A stretch of 64,000 nt of DNA, from the NCBI RefSeq assembly GCF_004217315.1, contig NZ_SGWR01000003.1, positions 496,001 through 560,000 on the forward strand, in the 5' to 3' direction. A program made the translations under genes and the position numbers. Under the pieces are notes generated by a model. That model did no database searches and had not been told where the DNA came from. It saw only the letters and a program-made list of their open reading frames with translations. Positions within the stretch are counted from its first letter, which is position 1; each line of letters opens with the position of its first letter. Source of the stretch: Corticibacter populi (GTDB taxonomy: Bacteria; Pseudomonadota; Gammaproteobacteria; Burkholderiales; Burkholderiaceae_C). Positions 9,053-17,087 of this stretch are shown piece by piece.

Positions 9053-9736
9053 ATGAGTCTTTCCGCCCAGCTTTGCGCCAGTGCCATTACCGGGCTGGCG
9101 CGGGCGCTGACCGGTGCGCGCAGCCTGTGGCTAGGCTGCGCGCCGGTGCCCGCGCAGCGCATCTACTTTGCCAACCATTCCAGCCACAGTGATTTCGTGC
9201 TGCTGTGGGCTTCGCTGCCGGCGCAGCTGCGCCGGCGCACCCGGCCGGTGGCCGGTGCCGACTACTGGAGCCAGGGGTGGCTGCGCCGCTACATCATCGA
9301 CCAGGTGTTCCATGGCGTGCTGGTCGAGCGGGGCGGTGCCAAGGCCACGCCGCTTGCCACCGATTCCAATGCCGGTGCCGCCGCCGATGGGCAGGCGCCG
9401 CGGCATGATGCGCTGGAGCCGCTCAAGGAAGCGCTGGCCGCGGGCGACTCGCTGATCATTTTCCCGGAAGGCACGCGCAACATGGACGAAGGGCTGCTGC
9501 CGTTCAAGAGCGGCATCTACCACCTGGCGCAGGCGTTCCCGGGCGTCGAGCTGGTGCCGGTGTGGTTGGGCAACCTCAACCGCGTCATGCCCAAGGGCCG
9601 GCTGGTGCCGCTGCCGCTGTTGTGCACGGTGAGTTTTGGCGAACCGCTGCAGGTGCAGCCGCAGGAGGGCAAGGACGCCTTTCTGGCGCGTGCGCGTCAG
9701 GCGCTGCTGGATCTGGCCGGCAAGGAGGCGCACTGA
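9053..9736 (+). CDS. Lysophospholipid acyltransferase (PlsC-like)
   Basis: A 227-residue acyltransferase with the two catalytic blocks of the 1-acylglycerol-3-phosphate family: NHSSHSD (the HX4D motif) and IIFPEGTRN. It is expected to acylate lysophosphatidic acid at the inner membrane. The ATG at 9053 begins MSLSAQLCASAITGLARAL; longer starts upstream are possible but lack conserved sequence. Its stop overlaps the next start (TGATG), coupling it to a CdsA-like gene, the next step of phospholipid synthesis. Confidence 0.9.
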   Translation: MSLSAQLCASAITGLARALTGARSLWLGCAPVPAQRIYFANHSSHSDFVLLWASLPAQLRRRTRPVAGADYWSQGWLRRYIIDQVFHGVLVERGGAKATPLATDSNAGAAADGQAPRHDALEPLKEALAAGDSLIIFPEGTRNMDEGLLPFKSGIYHLAQAFPGVELVPVWLGNLNRVMPKGRLVPLPLLCTVSFGEPLQVQPQEGKDAFLARARQALLDLAGKEAH

Positions 9737-10677
9737 TGGCCCACGATACGCTGATTCTGTCGTCCATCATCCTGGGCCTGCTGGTGCTGGCCTCGGTGGT
9801 GGGCTTTGTGCTGAAGATGCGCGCGGACTTCGCGCCACACGCGGTGATCGACAACCTCAACGCGCGCATCAAGGCCTGGTGGGTCATGATCGCGGTACTG
9901 GGGCTGGCCTTTGCGCTGGGACGCACGGCGGTGATCCTGCTGTTCCTGGGCATCTCCTTCTATGCGCTGCGCGAATTCATCACGCTGGCCCCCACGCGCC
10001 GGGGCGACTATTTCGCGCTGCTGATCGCCTTCTACGTGGCGCTGCCGCTGCAGTACTGGCTGATCGCGATCGACTGGTACGGCCTGCTGTCCATCCTGAT
10101 TCCGGTCTATGGCTTTCTGCTGCTGCCGATCTTCGCGGCGCTGGGCGGCGACACCACGCGCTTTCTGGAGCGCACCTCCACCGTGCAGTGGGGCGTGATG
10201 ATCGCCGTCTATTGCATCTCGGCCGTGCCTTCGCTGATGCTGCTGAACATTCCCGGCTACGAGGGCCGCAACCTGCTACTGATCGCCTGGCTGGTGCTGG
10301 TGGTGCAAAGCTCGGATGTGTTGCAGTACGTGTGCGGCAAGTTGCTGGGGCGGCACAAGATCGCCCCGGCGCTCTCGCCCTCGAAGACCGTCGAAGGCTT
10401 CGTCGGCGGGGTCGCGCTGGCCGCGCTGCTGGGTGCGGCGCTGTACTGGATCACGCCGTTCTCGCCCTGGCATGCGTTGCTGCTGGCGCTGCTGGTGACC
10501 TTCCTGGGCTTTGCCGGCGGGCTGGTCATGTCGGCCATCAAGCGCGACCGTGGCGTCAAGGACTGGGGTTCGATGATCGAGGGCCATGGCGGCATGCTCG
10601 ACCGGCTCGACTCCATCTGCTTTGCCGCACCCATCTTCTTCCATGTGGTGCGCTACTACTGGGGCGCGCCGGCATGA
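9736..10677 (+). CDS. Phosphatidate cytidylyltransferase-like integral membrane protein
   Basis: A 313-residue polytopic membrane protein of the CdsA family, which makes CDP-diacylglycerol from phosphatidate and CTP. Seen: LFLGISFYALREFITL, YGFLLLPIFAAL, VVQSSDVLQYVCGKLLGRHK, and the signature region SPSKTVEGFVGG followed by KRDRGVKDWGSMIEGHGGMLDRLDSI (split over about residues 270-300). This is close to the classic S-x(3)-D-x-K-x(2) type signature of Cds proteins. It starts one base inside the acyltransferase stop codon. A housekeeping cdsA probably exists elsewhere, so this may be a second, operon-specific copy. Confidence 0.9.
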   Translation: MAHDTLILSSIILGLLVLASVVGFVLKMRADFAPHAVIDNLNARIKAWWVMIAVLGLAFALGRTAVILLFLGISFYALREFITLAPTRRGDYFALLIAFYVALPLQYWLIAIDWYGLLSILIPVYGFLLLPIFAALGGDTTRFLERTSTVQWGVMIAVYCISAVPSLMLLNIPGYEGRNLLLIAWLVLVVQSSDVLQYVCGKLLGRHKIAPALSPSKTVEGFVGGVALAALLGAALYWITPFSPWHALLLALLVTFLGFAGGLVMSAIKRDRGVKDWGSMIEGHGGMLDRLDSICFAAPIFFHVVRYYWGAPA

Positions 10678-10910
10678 CGGCGAGCGGGGCCGGCCAGTGC
10701 CCGCTGTGCGGCCAGCCCAACCAGTGCGCCGTGGCCGCCGGTCTGGCGCCCGCGCAGTGCTGGTGCATGCAGGCGCACATTGCGCCTGTGGCGCTCGCGC
10801 GTGCGAGGCAACTGCGTGCACCCGGCGCACCGGCGCGGCAGTGCATCTGCCCGGCCTGCGGCGCTTGTACGGAGGCGCCTGATCCGCATCGCCAGAGCTG
10901 TGATCAGTGA
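10674..10910 (+). CDS. Cysteine-rich CWC family small protein
   Basis: A 78-residue protein with cysteines spaced as in the CWC family: CPLCGQPNQC, then CWC, then CICPACGAC near the C-terminus. The pattern suggests binding of one or two metal ions, probably zinc. The function is unknown. The start overlaps the CdsA-like stop codon (ATGA), so it is translated with the phospholipid genes. Confidence 0.8.
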   Translation: MTASGAGQCPLCGQPNQCAVAAGLAPAQCWCMQAHIAPVALARARQLRAPGAPARQCICPACGACTEAPDPHRQSCDQ

Positions 10911-10954
10911 TCAGCGATGGCGCCGGCTCCGCTTGAAGGAAAAAGGAACTCGAC

Positions 10955-11281
10955 ATGTCCGACCATGACTACCAGCCAGAGACCATGCGCCGCGCCGAGG
11001 CAGAACAGCTGCCCGGTGCCGTGGTGCTCGATTTCGGCGCCAACTGGTGCAGCATCTGCAATGCCGCACGGCCCGTCGTGGATGCCGCGCTGCGCGGCAC
11101 CCCCGGGGTCCGGCACATTCGCATCGAGGATGGCAAGGGGCGGCGGCTGGGCCGGGAATTTGGCGTCAAGCTCTGGCCTTCCCTGTTCTTCCTGCGGGAC
11201 GGACAGGTGGTGGCCGAACTGGTGCGCCCGCAGCAGCAGGCCGATGTCGAGGCGGCGCTGCGCCAGCTCAAGCGCGGCTGA
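10955..11281 (+). CDS. Thioredoxin family protein
   Basis: A 108-residue single thioredoxin domain with VVLDFGANWCSICNAARPVV: redox cysteines at 32 and 35 in a WCSIC rather than the usual WCGPC active site. The cis-proline loop is VKLWPSLFFLRDGQVV. No signal peptide is seen, so it is cytosolic. AAGGAAAAAGGA precedes the start. It lies between a cysteine-rich protein and a YchJ-like protein, both metal/thiol-type proteins. Confidence 0.9.
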   Translation: MSDHDYQPETMRRAEAEQLPGAVVLDFGANWCSICNAARPVVDAALRGTPGVRHIRIEDGKGRRLGREFGVKLWPSLFFLRDGQVVAELVRPQQQADVEAALRQLKRG

Positions 11282-11282
11282 A

Positions 11283-11300
11283 CATGGGTGAGCACCCATG
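11283..11300 (+). promoter_or_regulatory. Hairpin enclosing the start codon of the YchJ-like gene
   Basis: CATGGGTG-AG-CACCCATG is a perfect 8-bp inverted repeat with a two-base centre. It begins two bases after the thioredoxin stop codon and its 3' arm contains the ATG of the next gene. In RNA the tight centre would open a pair to give a four-base loop. It could limit initiation when the upstream gene is not being translated. Confidence 0.4.
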
Positions 11301-11759
11301 AATGAGGCACCCGGAGCCCGCCTCGCCGCCATGCCTGCGCCGGAAGCCCCTTGTCCCTGTGGCCAGCAGAGCAGTGGCAGGAAGCCGCATGCGTTGGCGT
11401 TCGGCGCTTGCTGTGGCCGGTTTCTGCTGCCGGCGGCACAAGCTATACGGGCTGTACCGGTGGCGCCCGATGCCCAGAAGCTGATGCGCTCGCGTTACAC
11501 CGCCTATGTGCTGGAGCTGGGTGATTACCTGCTGCGCACCTGGCACCCGGATACGCGTCCGGCGAACCTTGATTTGGGCGAGCCGGTGCGCTGGCTGGGC
11601 CTGGAAGTGCGCCGCCACCAGGTCATCGATGCGACGCATGCCGAGGTCGAATTCGTGGCCCGCTACCGCCAGCAGGGCCGCGCCGTGCGCATGCATGAGC
11701 GCAGCCGTTTCGTCCTCGAAGCGGGGCAGTGGCTCTACGTGGACGGCGATTTCCTGTAG
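11298..11759 (+). CDS. YchJ family (UPF0225) SEC-C motif protein
   Basis: A 153-residue protein with the N-terminal metal-binding SEC-C motif (CPCGQQSSGRK, then GACCGRF) and the YchJ core: LMRSRYTAYVLELGDYLLRTWHPDTRP, then VEFVARYRQQGRAVRMHERSRF and a C-terminal WLYVDGDFL. The family binds zinc; its role is unknown. Its start codon lies in a short hairpin 17 bp after the thioredoxin gene. Confidence 0.88.
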   Translation: MNEAPGARLAAMPAPEAPCPCGQQSSGRKPHALAFGACCGRFLLPAAQAIRAVPVAPDAQKLMRSRYTAYVLELGDYLLRTWHPDTRPANLDLGEPVRWLGLEVRRHQVIDATHAEVEFVARYRQQGRAVRMHERSRFVLEAGQWLYVDGDFL

Positions 11760-11790
11760 CGGTCGCAGGCGGCCCGAGGCGGGGCTCTCA

Positions 11791-11813
11791 GAACCTGTTC
11801 ACGATCTGTTCGA
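11791..11813 (+). repeat. Dispersed intergenic repeat, copy 2
   Basis: GAACCTGTTCACGATCTGTT is identical to copy 1 (4657-4683) over the first 17 bases, after which the two diverge. It sits 31 bp after the YchJ-like stop codon. Confidence 0.6.
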
Positions 11814-12088
11814 GGGCCACGTTGCCCCGGCGAGGGTTTGTGTGTCACACCGCAGCGCACCCGGACACCCCGAAGGGCAGGAGGTCGATAACGCACCGGG
11901 TGGCGGTGCCCGCCTTGCCCGGACCGGCACTCTGGGCTGCGACGAGTGTCTTGCGCACTGCATTTTTTGGGGCCTCCTGCACGCCTCCTGAGCCTCCGGT
12001 GCAGACCGCCGCAATGGCGGCTGCCGCGGCCGACGGCATAGACCGGCAGCCTGCCGCCAGGGCCGCCGGAACCGGCTCCGAGACTGGG

Positions 12089-12094
12089 CATAAT
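12089..12094 (+). promoter_or_regulatory. Possible -10 hexamer of a leaderless jetA transcript
   Basis: CATAAT ends seven bases before the ATG of the first SMC-operon gene, so a transcript would begin at or next to the start codon. No ribosome-binding site precedes that ATG, which agrees with leaderless translation. No good -35 element is visible. Confidence 0.3.
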
Positions 12095-12101
12095 CGGCGC
12101 G

Positions 12102-13505
12102 ATGGAATCAACACGCGATCACGAAGACGATGATGCCGGGGACCAGGAGGCCCGCAACGAGGAGGGAGGCAGCTTCGAGTCCCATTTCCGCAGCCCGGAA
12201 CTGGCGGCCGAGTCGCACCTGGCCTGGGTGCTGGGCCAGCGGCTGGAACTGCTCGATGCATTGCGCGGTCTGTTCTCCGGGCCACGCCATTGGGCGCAGT
12301 TGCGGCTGTGGTGCTTTCTGGCACTGGCCGGCCTGCCCAAGGGCCGCATTGGCCGCGACGACCTGAACCAGCTTTTCCACGCCCTGCAGCCGCAGGCGCT
12401 CGAGCATGTGCTCAAGCGCCTGCGCGATGCCGGGCTGCTGGTCTGGGACGTGACCCTGCAGGACTACACGCTCTCAGCCGTGGCCCGGCAGGTGCATGGG
12501 CTGCTGGTGCCGCTGAGCCATGTCTCCGGCGAGGACGACGAACTCGGCGCGATCCTGGCGCAGGTGGCCGGCGCGCAGGCGCTGGGCCTGGCCGACGCCA
12601 GCCAGTTGCAGCATCTGCATGCCCAGCTGGCACGCCTGCACGATGAGTTCGCCGAGGCCATTGCCAGCGGCTCGGAGGCACGGCTGCGCGAGGTGCAGCC
12701 GCGCTTCGAGCGCGCGTTGGCGCTGGTCGACCGCGCCGGGCAGGCACTGACGGCGCTGATCCGCGCCGATGGCGACGATGCCCGCCTGGAACGCGAGGCG
12801 CGTGCGCTGGGCCATGCGCAGGCGCGGCTGCTGGCCATGGCCAGCCAGTTCACGCGCGCCATGCAGCAGCTCGATCGTCAGCGCGTCACGCTGGGCAGCA
12901 CCGGCGTGACCAGCTCCGATGTGCGTGCCTGGTTGGGGACGCAGACGGCGCTGCACCGCCTGCTCAATGGCGCGCTGGCGGGCAGCGTCCGGCCTGTCTT
13001 CATCAGCCCGCACGACATGCTGGATGTGGCGGAGGCCGAATTCGAGCGCGACCGCCCCGATCCGGCGCGCAGCGCCGGCCTGCCGCCGCCGGCAACCGCC
13101 GCGGATGGCGCACTGGATGTGCCCAGCCTGCCGCAGGAGTTGCACGAGCTGATCGGCCTGCTGCAGCAGTGGCAGGCCGTGCCCGGCCGCGATGCGCAAG
13201 ACCCGTCCGCCGCACACCAGCCATCGGACCAGCCGCCGGATCACCCGCTGGCCGAGGCGGTGCTGGGTGGCCGCTTCGCCCAGGCGGCCTACCGCATGCA
13301 GTTGCTGCCGCTGCTGGGCGACCGGCAGGCCCAGACCCTCAAGGGCCGTACCGGCGAGTTGGCCCGCTCGGGCTGGCAGGCCGAGCTCCGTGCCGAGATC
13401 GTGCCGGTGGACCACTTCGCGGTGGCTGCCATGAGCGAGGGCCGCCTGCGCCACCCCGGCGCGGCCGGCCTCACCCCAGAATCGAATCCGGAACACACAC
13501 CATGA
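12102..13505 (+). CDS. jetA: Wadjet JetA / MksF-like kleisin subunit
   Basis: First gene of a four-gene operon with JetABCD/MksBEFG layout. The 467-residue product has an acidic start, then a winged-helix-like region (about residues 55-125: LWCFLALAGLPKGRIGRDDL...LKRLRDAGLLVWD), a long helical middle and a proline-rich linker near 330-390, followed by a C-terminal domain. This fits the kleisin-like subunit that bridges the SMC heads, but direct similarity to DUF3375 is not obvious to me, so the name rests on position, size and the partner genes. Its stop overlaps jetB (ATGA). No ribosome-binding site precedes the ATG. Confidence 0.7.
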   Translation: MESTRDHEDDDAGDQEARNEEGGSFESHFRSPELAAESHLAWVLGQRLELLDALRGLFSGPRHWAQLRLWCFLALAGLPKGRIGRDDLNQLFHALQPQALEHVLKRLRDAGLLVWDVTLQDYTLSAVARQVHGLLVPLSHVSGEDDELGAILAQVAGAQALGLADASQLQHLHAQLARLHDEFAEAIASGSEARLREVQPRFERALALVDRAGQALTALIRADGDDARLEREARALGHAQARLLAMASQFTRAMQQLDRQRVTLGSTGVTSSDVRAWLGTQTALHRLLNGALAGSVRPVFISPHDMLDVAEAEFERDRPDPARSAGLPPPATAADGALDVPSLPQELHELIGLLQQWQAVPGRDAQDPSAAHQPSDQPPDHPLAEAVLGGRFAQAAYRMQLLPLLGDRQAQTLKGRTGELARSGWQAELRAEIVPVDHFAVAAMSEGRLRHPGAAGLTPESNPEHTP

Positions 13506-14263
13506 ATGCACCCGATGAAGCCGCCCTGCTGGTGGCCGAGCTGCTGGCGCGGCGCTGGCTGCCGCGCCAGCACCCGCGCGTCAAGCGCGCCCTGGTCGAT
13601 GCCGAGCTGTGGCAGGGCGTGGAGGCGCGCCTGGCCCAGATTGGCCTGCGGCTGGTCGACAACATCCATGCCGACCATGTCACCACCGCATTGCTGCGAG
13701 GCACCGAGCACGCCGTGTTCGGCGAAACCGGCCTTGGCAGCCACAGCAACTTCGATCTGCCGCGCGATGGCGTCTCGCTGCTGGTGGTGCTCTGGGCACT
13801 GATCGTGCTGCCCAAGCGCGAGCGCCAGGCGGCGCGCGAGGACGAGGAGGCGCAGGGCGAGATGTTCGGCGAGGCGCGGCCCATGCCGCGTGCGGCCAGC
13901 GTCAGCCCGACCATTTCGTACAAGGCCTTGCTGGCCGATTTCGGCAACCAGCTCGGCAAGAAGACCCGGCTGGACGGCAACCTCAAGCGGCTGGAAAACC
14001 ATGGCTTCATCGTGCGCCGCGGCGACGACATTGCCGAAGGCCCGCTGCTGGACCTGCTGCTCGACTACGACATCCTGGCGCCGCGCATCCTCGACGGCAC
14101 GCTGGCGGCGGTGCTCGAGCGCGCGCGGGCCGAGACGGCCCAGGCGGAAACCGAGGCCGTGCCGGCGCCCGCGCCTGCGTCCGAAGGGCAGCCGCCGCAG
14201 ACATCCACCGCGGCGTCCGAAGCCGAACCCGGCGCTGCTGCGCCTCAATCCCAGGAGCGCTGA
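13502..14263 (+). CDS. jetB: Wadjet JetB / MksE-like (DUF4194-type) subunit
   Basis: A 253-residue protein starting inside the jetA stop codon. The body resembles the MksE/JetB (KITE) subunit: a paired winged-helix protein with GLRLVDNIHADHVTTALLR, DGVSLLVVLWALIVLPKRER, ISYKALLADFGNQLGKKTRLDGNLKRLENHGFIVRR and a DLLLDYDILAPRIL ending (given in parts). The last 45 residues are an Ala/Pro/Glu-rich tail, probably disordered. In MukBEF and Mks complexes this subunit dimerises and binds the kleisin. It is followed three bases later by the SMC gene. Confidence 0.8.
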   Translation: MNAPDEAALLVAELLARRWLPRQHPRVKRALVDAELWQGVEARLAQIGLRLVDNIHADHVTTALLRGTEHAVFGETGLGSHSNFDLPRDGVSLLVVLWALIVLPKRERQAAREDEEAQGEMFGEARPMPRAASVSPTISYKALLADFGNQLGKKTRLDGNLKRLENHGFIVRRGDDIAEGPLLDLLLDYDILAPRILDGTLAAVLERARAETAQAETEAVPAPAPASEGQPPQTSTAASEAEPGAAAPQSQER

Positions 14264-14266
14264 ACC

Positions 14267-17077
14267 ATGTTCCACCTGCAAACCCTGGAACTGCTGCACT
14301 GGGACTACTGCCAGCGCCTGACGGTGCCGCTCGACGGCGCCATCATCACCGTGGCCGGCCCCAACGGCTCGGGCAAGACCACGCTGCTCGATGCCATGCG
14401 CACGCTGCTCGGGCTCGAATGCTCGGGCGGGCGCAGCTACAAGACCTATGCGCGCCACGCCAATGCCGACGCCTCCTGGCTGCGCGCGGTGGTGGACAAC
14501 CGGCCGCAGACGCGCCAGACCTCCAGCCGTCCGTTTGCGCGCTGCCTGCTGTATGCCGACCAGGTCACGCTGGCCTGCCGCATCCAGCGCAACGGTGGCG
14601 ACTGGCAGCGGCGCTACTGCATGGTCGAGGGCGACGTGCCGGTCGAGACCCTGCTGGACGTGCCCGAAAAAGACTGGCTGGGCATCGAGCACTGGCGCAA
14701 GCGGCTCGAGTACGCCGGCCTCTCCCGCGCCATCGCCCGCGTGCTGGCGCTGGAGCAGGGCCAGACCGACCGCCTCTGCGAATACTCGCCCAAGGAGCTG
14801 CTGCGGCTGGTGTTCGACGTGTTCGGCGACCAGGAAGTGCTTGACCGCTATGAGGAGGCGCGGCGCCACCAGCGCGACGTGGCCGACGAGGTCGAGACCG
14901 CCCGGCAGGAACTGACCCGCAGCGAAGCCCAGCTGGCGAATGTCGAGGCGCGGCTGAACCTGTACCGCCAGTACCAGGCCAAGCTGCGCGAGCGTGAGAA
15001 GCTGGGCACCGAGGTCGTGCCCGTGCTCGAATGGCGCGATGCGCGCGATGAGTTGACCGGCAAGGTGCGCGAACTGCACCGCCAGCGGCTCGATGACCGC
15101 CAGAGCATGCTGCGCCAGCGCGAGGACCGCCGCTTGCTGCACGGGCTGGCGCAGCAGCGCGAGGCGCTGGGCGGGCAACTGCAGGTGCTGGAGCAGCAGC
15201 GCCTGCAGGCGCAGGAAGCGCTCTCCGAGGCCCGTGGCGCGGAAACGCCGGTCGAGGCCAAGGTCAAGGAAGCAGACGAACTGCGCGAACTCGCCAGCGT
15301 CGAGGCCGATGCCCAGCAGTTGAGCGAGCGCCTGCAGACCCTGGAGGAAGGCAAGCAGGCACTCGACAGCCAATGGCATGGCAAGCGGCAGGAACGCGCC
15401 GCCGCGCAGGCGGCGCTGGCCAGCCTGCAGAGCGAGCGCGTGGCACCCCGCCCGGACTACGTCAACCGCTTCAGCCAGGCGCTGCGGCGCCAGCAGATCG
15501 CGCACCATTTCGTGGCCGATGTCATCGAGATCACCGATGCGCGCTGGCGCGACGCCGCCGAGGGCGTGCTGGCCGCCTCGCGCTGGGTGGTGGTGCTGGG
15601 CGATCCCTCCGACGAGCGCCGCGCCGCGCAGCTGGCCGAGCAGGAGCGCTACCGCCACTATCTCGTGGCTGAAGCGGTTGCCGCGCCGGCCCAGGCGCCC
15701 GCGCACAGCCTGCTGGCAGTGCTGAAGGTGACCGATCGCCTGCCGGCCTGGCTGCTCCGGACGCTCTCGGCCATCCGCCGGGTGGACGACACCGACGCCG
15801 GCTACGCCGCCGGAGGCGAATGGATCACCCCCAAGGCCTATTGGCGCGACGGGCGGGGCGGGCGCAGCGTCTGGGTCAGCCCCGAGCAGCACCAGTTCGG
15901 CGCTGCCGCGCTGGCCGCACGGCGCGAATCCATCGAGGCGCGCCTGGCCGCGCTGGATGGGCAACTGCAGCGCATCGCCCAGCAGCAGAGCGAGGTCGAA
16001 CGCCAGCTGCGCGCCGCCAGGGAGGCCGCCAAGGGTCACCGCGCCGCCGAGGAACTGGCGCGCCGCGCCGAGGAATTCGCGCAGGCGCGCCAGCAGCTCG
16101 ACCAGTTGCGCCAGGCCCGCATCGACGCCGGCCGGCGCTGGAGCGAACTCGATGGCCGCCACCGGCAACTCGGCGAACAGCAGCGCGAGCTGGAGGCGCA
16201 GTACCGCGATACGCAGAAACGTCTGCAGGATGCCGAGGCCGCGGCCAGCCGCTTCGGCAGGGAGTGGGCCGCGCGCAAGGCCGATCTGGCCGCCCGCAGC
16301 GCGCAATCGCGCCGCCAGCGCAGGCAGTTCCCGGTCCGCTGGATCGCGCCGGCTGCCATTGCCGCGCTGCGCCAGCACTACACCAACGCCACGCAGGCCC
16401 GCCTGCGCGCCGAGGCCATCGAAACCGAGTTGCAGCAAGGCGAATGGGAGCAGGATGCCACCATCGAGGAGCGCCACACGCTGATGCTCGCGCAGGTCGG
16501 CGGCCAGAAGCAGCAACTGCAACAGCGCGAGGCCAGCAACGAGATGGCGCGCGTGGCGGTGGACAACGCACGCGAGCGCTATATCGACGTGATGCGCTCG
16601 ACCGTGCGCCGCTATCGCAAGAACATCACCGAACTGGGCGAGCTCGCCGGCGTCGAGGTGCAGGCCGAACTGCCGCACCTGGACAACGACGACACCGCGC
16701 TGCGCCAGGCTGAGCTGAAGGTGCGCTTCAACTTCGACGGCAAGGGCCAGATCGGCCTCAACGACGGCGAGGCCTCCGGCGGCCAGCAGGTCATCAAGTC
16801 GCTGATTTTGCTGGTCGGCCTGCTCAAGGACGACGAGTTGCCCGGCGGCTTCGTGTTCATCGACGAGCCCTTCGCCCACCTGGACGTGCGCAACATCCAG
16901 CTGGTCGGCCACTTCCTCAAGTCCACCCGCGCGCAGTACGTGCTGACCACGCCGATCACGCACAACGTCGAGGTCTTCGAGCCGGCCGACATCACGCTGG
17001 TGACCGCCAAGAAGCCGCCCGGCGCACGTTGGGCCCCGCCGATCGGCGTACTGCAGCGGCGCCAGGCCGTGGCATAG
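14267..17077 (+). CDS. jetC: Wadjet JetC / MksB-like SMC ATPase
   Basis: A 936-residue SMC-type ATPase. Walker A is GPNGSGKT at 31-38; the ABC signature SGGQQ is at 837-841 and Walker B FVFIDEP at 862-868, followed by AHLD. Between them run two long Glu/Arg/Gln-rich coiled coils around a central globular, hinge-like domain (about residues 410-550: VADVIEITDARWRDAAEGVL, WVVVLGDPSDERR, WITPKAYWRDGRGG). This is the MukB/MksB/JetC arrangement, not SbcC, whose hinge carries a CXXC zinc hook. It should use ATP to extrude DNA loops with JetA and JetB, sensing small circular DNA for JetD to cut. Confidence 0.88.
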   Translation: MFHLQTLELLHWDYCQRLTVPLDGAIITVAGPNGSGKTTLLDAMRTLLGLECSGGRSYKTYARHANADASWLRAVVDNRPQTRQTSSRPFARCLLYADQVTLACRIQRNGGDWQRRYCMVEGDVPVETLLDVPEKDWLGIEHWRKRLEYAGLSRAIARVLALEQGQTDRLCEYSPKELLRLVFDVFGDQEVLDRYEEARRHQRDVADEVETARQELTRSEAQLANVEARLNLYRQYQAKLREREKLGTEVVPVLEWRDARDELTGKVRELHRQRLDDRQSMLRQREDRRLLHGLAQQREALGGQLQVLEQQRLQAQEALSEARGAETPVEAKVKEADELRELASVEADAQQLSERLQTLEEGKQALDSQWHGKRQERAAAQAALASLQSERVAPRPDYVNRFSQALRRQQIAHHFVADVIEITDARWRDAAEGVLAASRWVVVLGDPSDERRAAQLAEQERYRHYLVAEAVAAPAQAPAHSLLAVLKVTDRLPAWLLRTLSAIRRVDDTDAGYAAGGEWITPKAYWRDGRGGRSVWVSPEQHQFGAAALAARRESIEARLAALDGQLQRIAQQQSEVERQLRAAREAAKGHRAAEELARRAEEFAQARQQLDQLRQARIDAGRRWSELDGRHRQLGEQQRELEAQYRDTQKRLQDAEAAASRFGREWAARKADLAARSAQSRRQRRQFPVRWIAPAAIAALRQHYTNATQARLRAEAIETELQQGEWEQDATIEERHTLMLAQVGGQKQQLQQREASNEMARVAVDNARERYIDVMRSTVRRYRKNITELGELAGVEVQAELPHLDNDDTALRQAELKVRFNFDGKGQIGLNDGEASGGQQVIKSLILLVGLLKDDELPGGFVFIDEPFAHLDVRNIQLVGHFLKSTRAQYVLTTPITHNVEVFEPADITLVTAKKPPGARWAPPIGVLQRRQAVA

Positions 17078-17087
17078 GGCCGGCCAC

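Larger units (their letters stand above)
11760..12101. other. 342-bp intergenic region before the SMC operon
   Basis: Apart from repeat copy 2 (11791-11813) and a CATAAT hexamer just before the next ATG, I see no gene or conserved element here. Short reading frames cross it, but none has recognisable sequence. The composition is similar to the neighbouring coding DNA, so it could be decayed coding sequence. Confidence 0.5.

Noticed and set aside
14267-17077. SMC gene considered as sbcC or recF
   Set aside because: No zinc-hook CXXC in the central domain, no sbcD partner, and the gene is embedded in a JetABCD/Mks-type operon.
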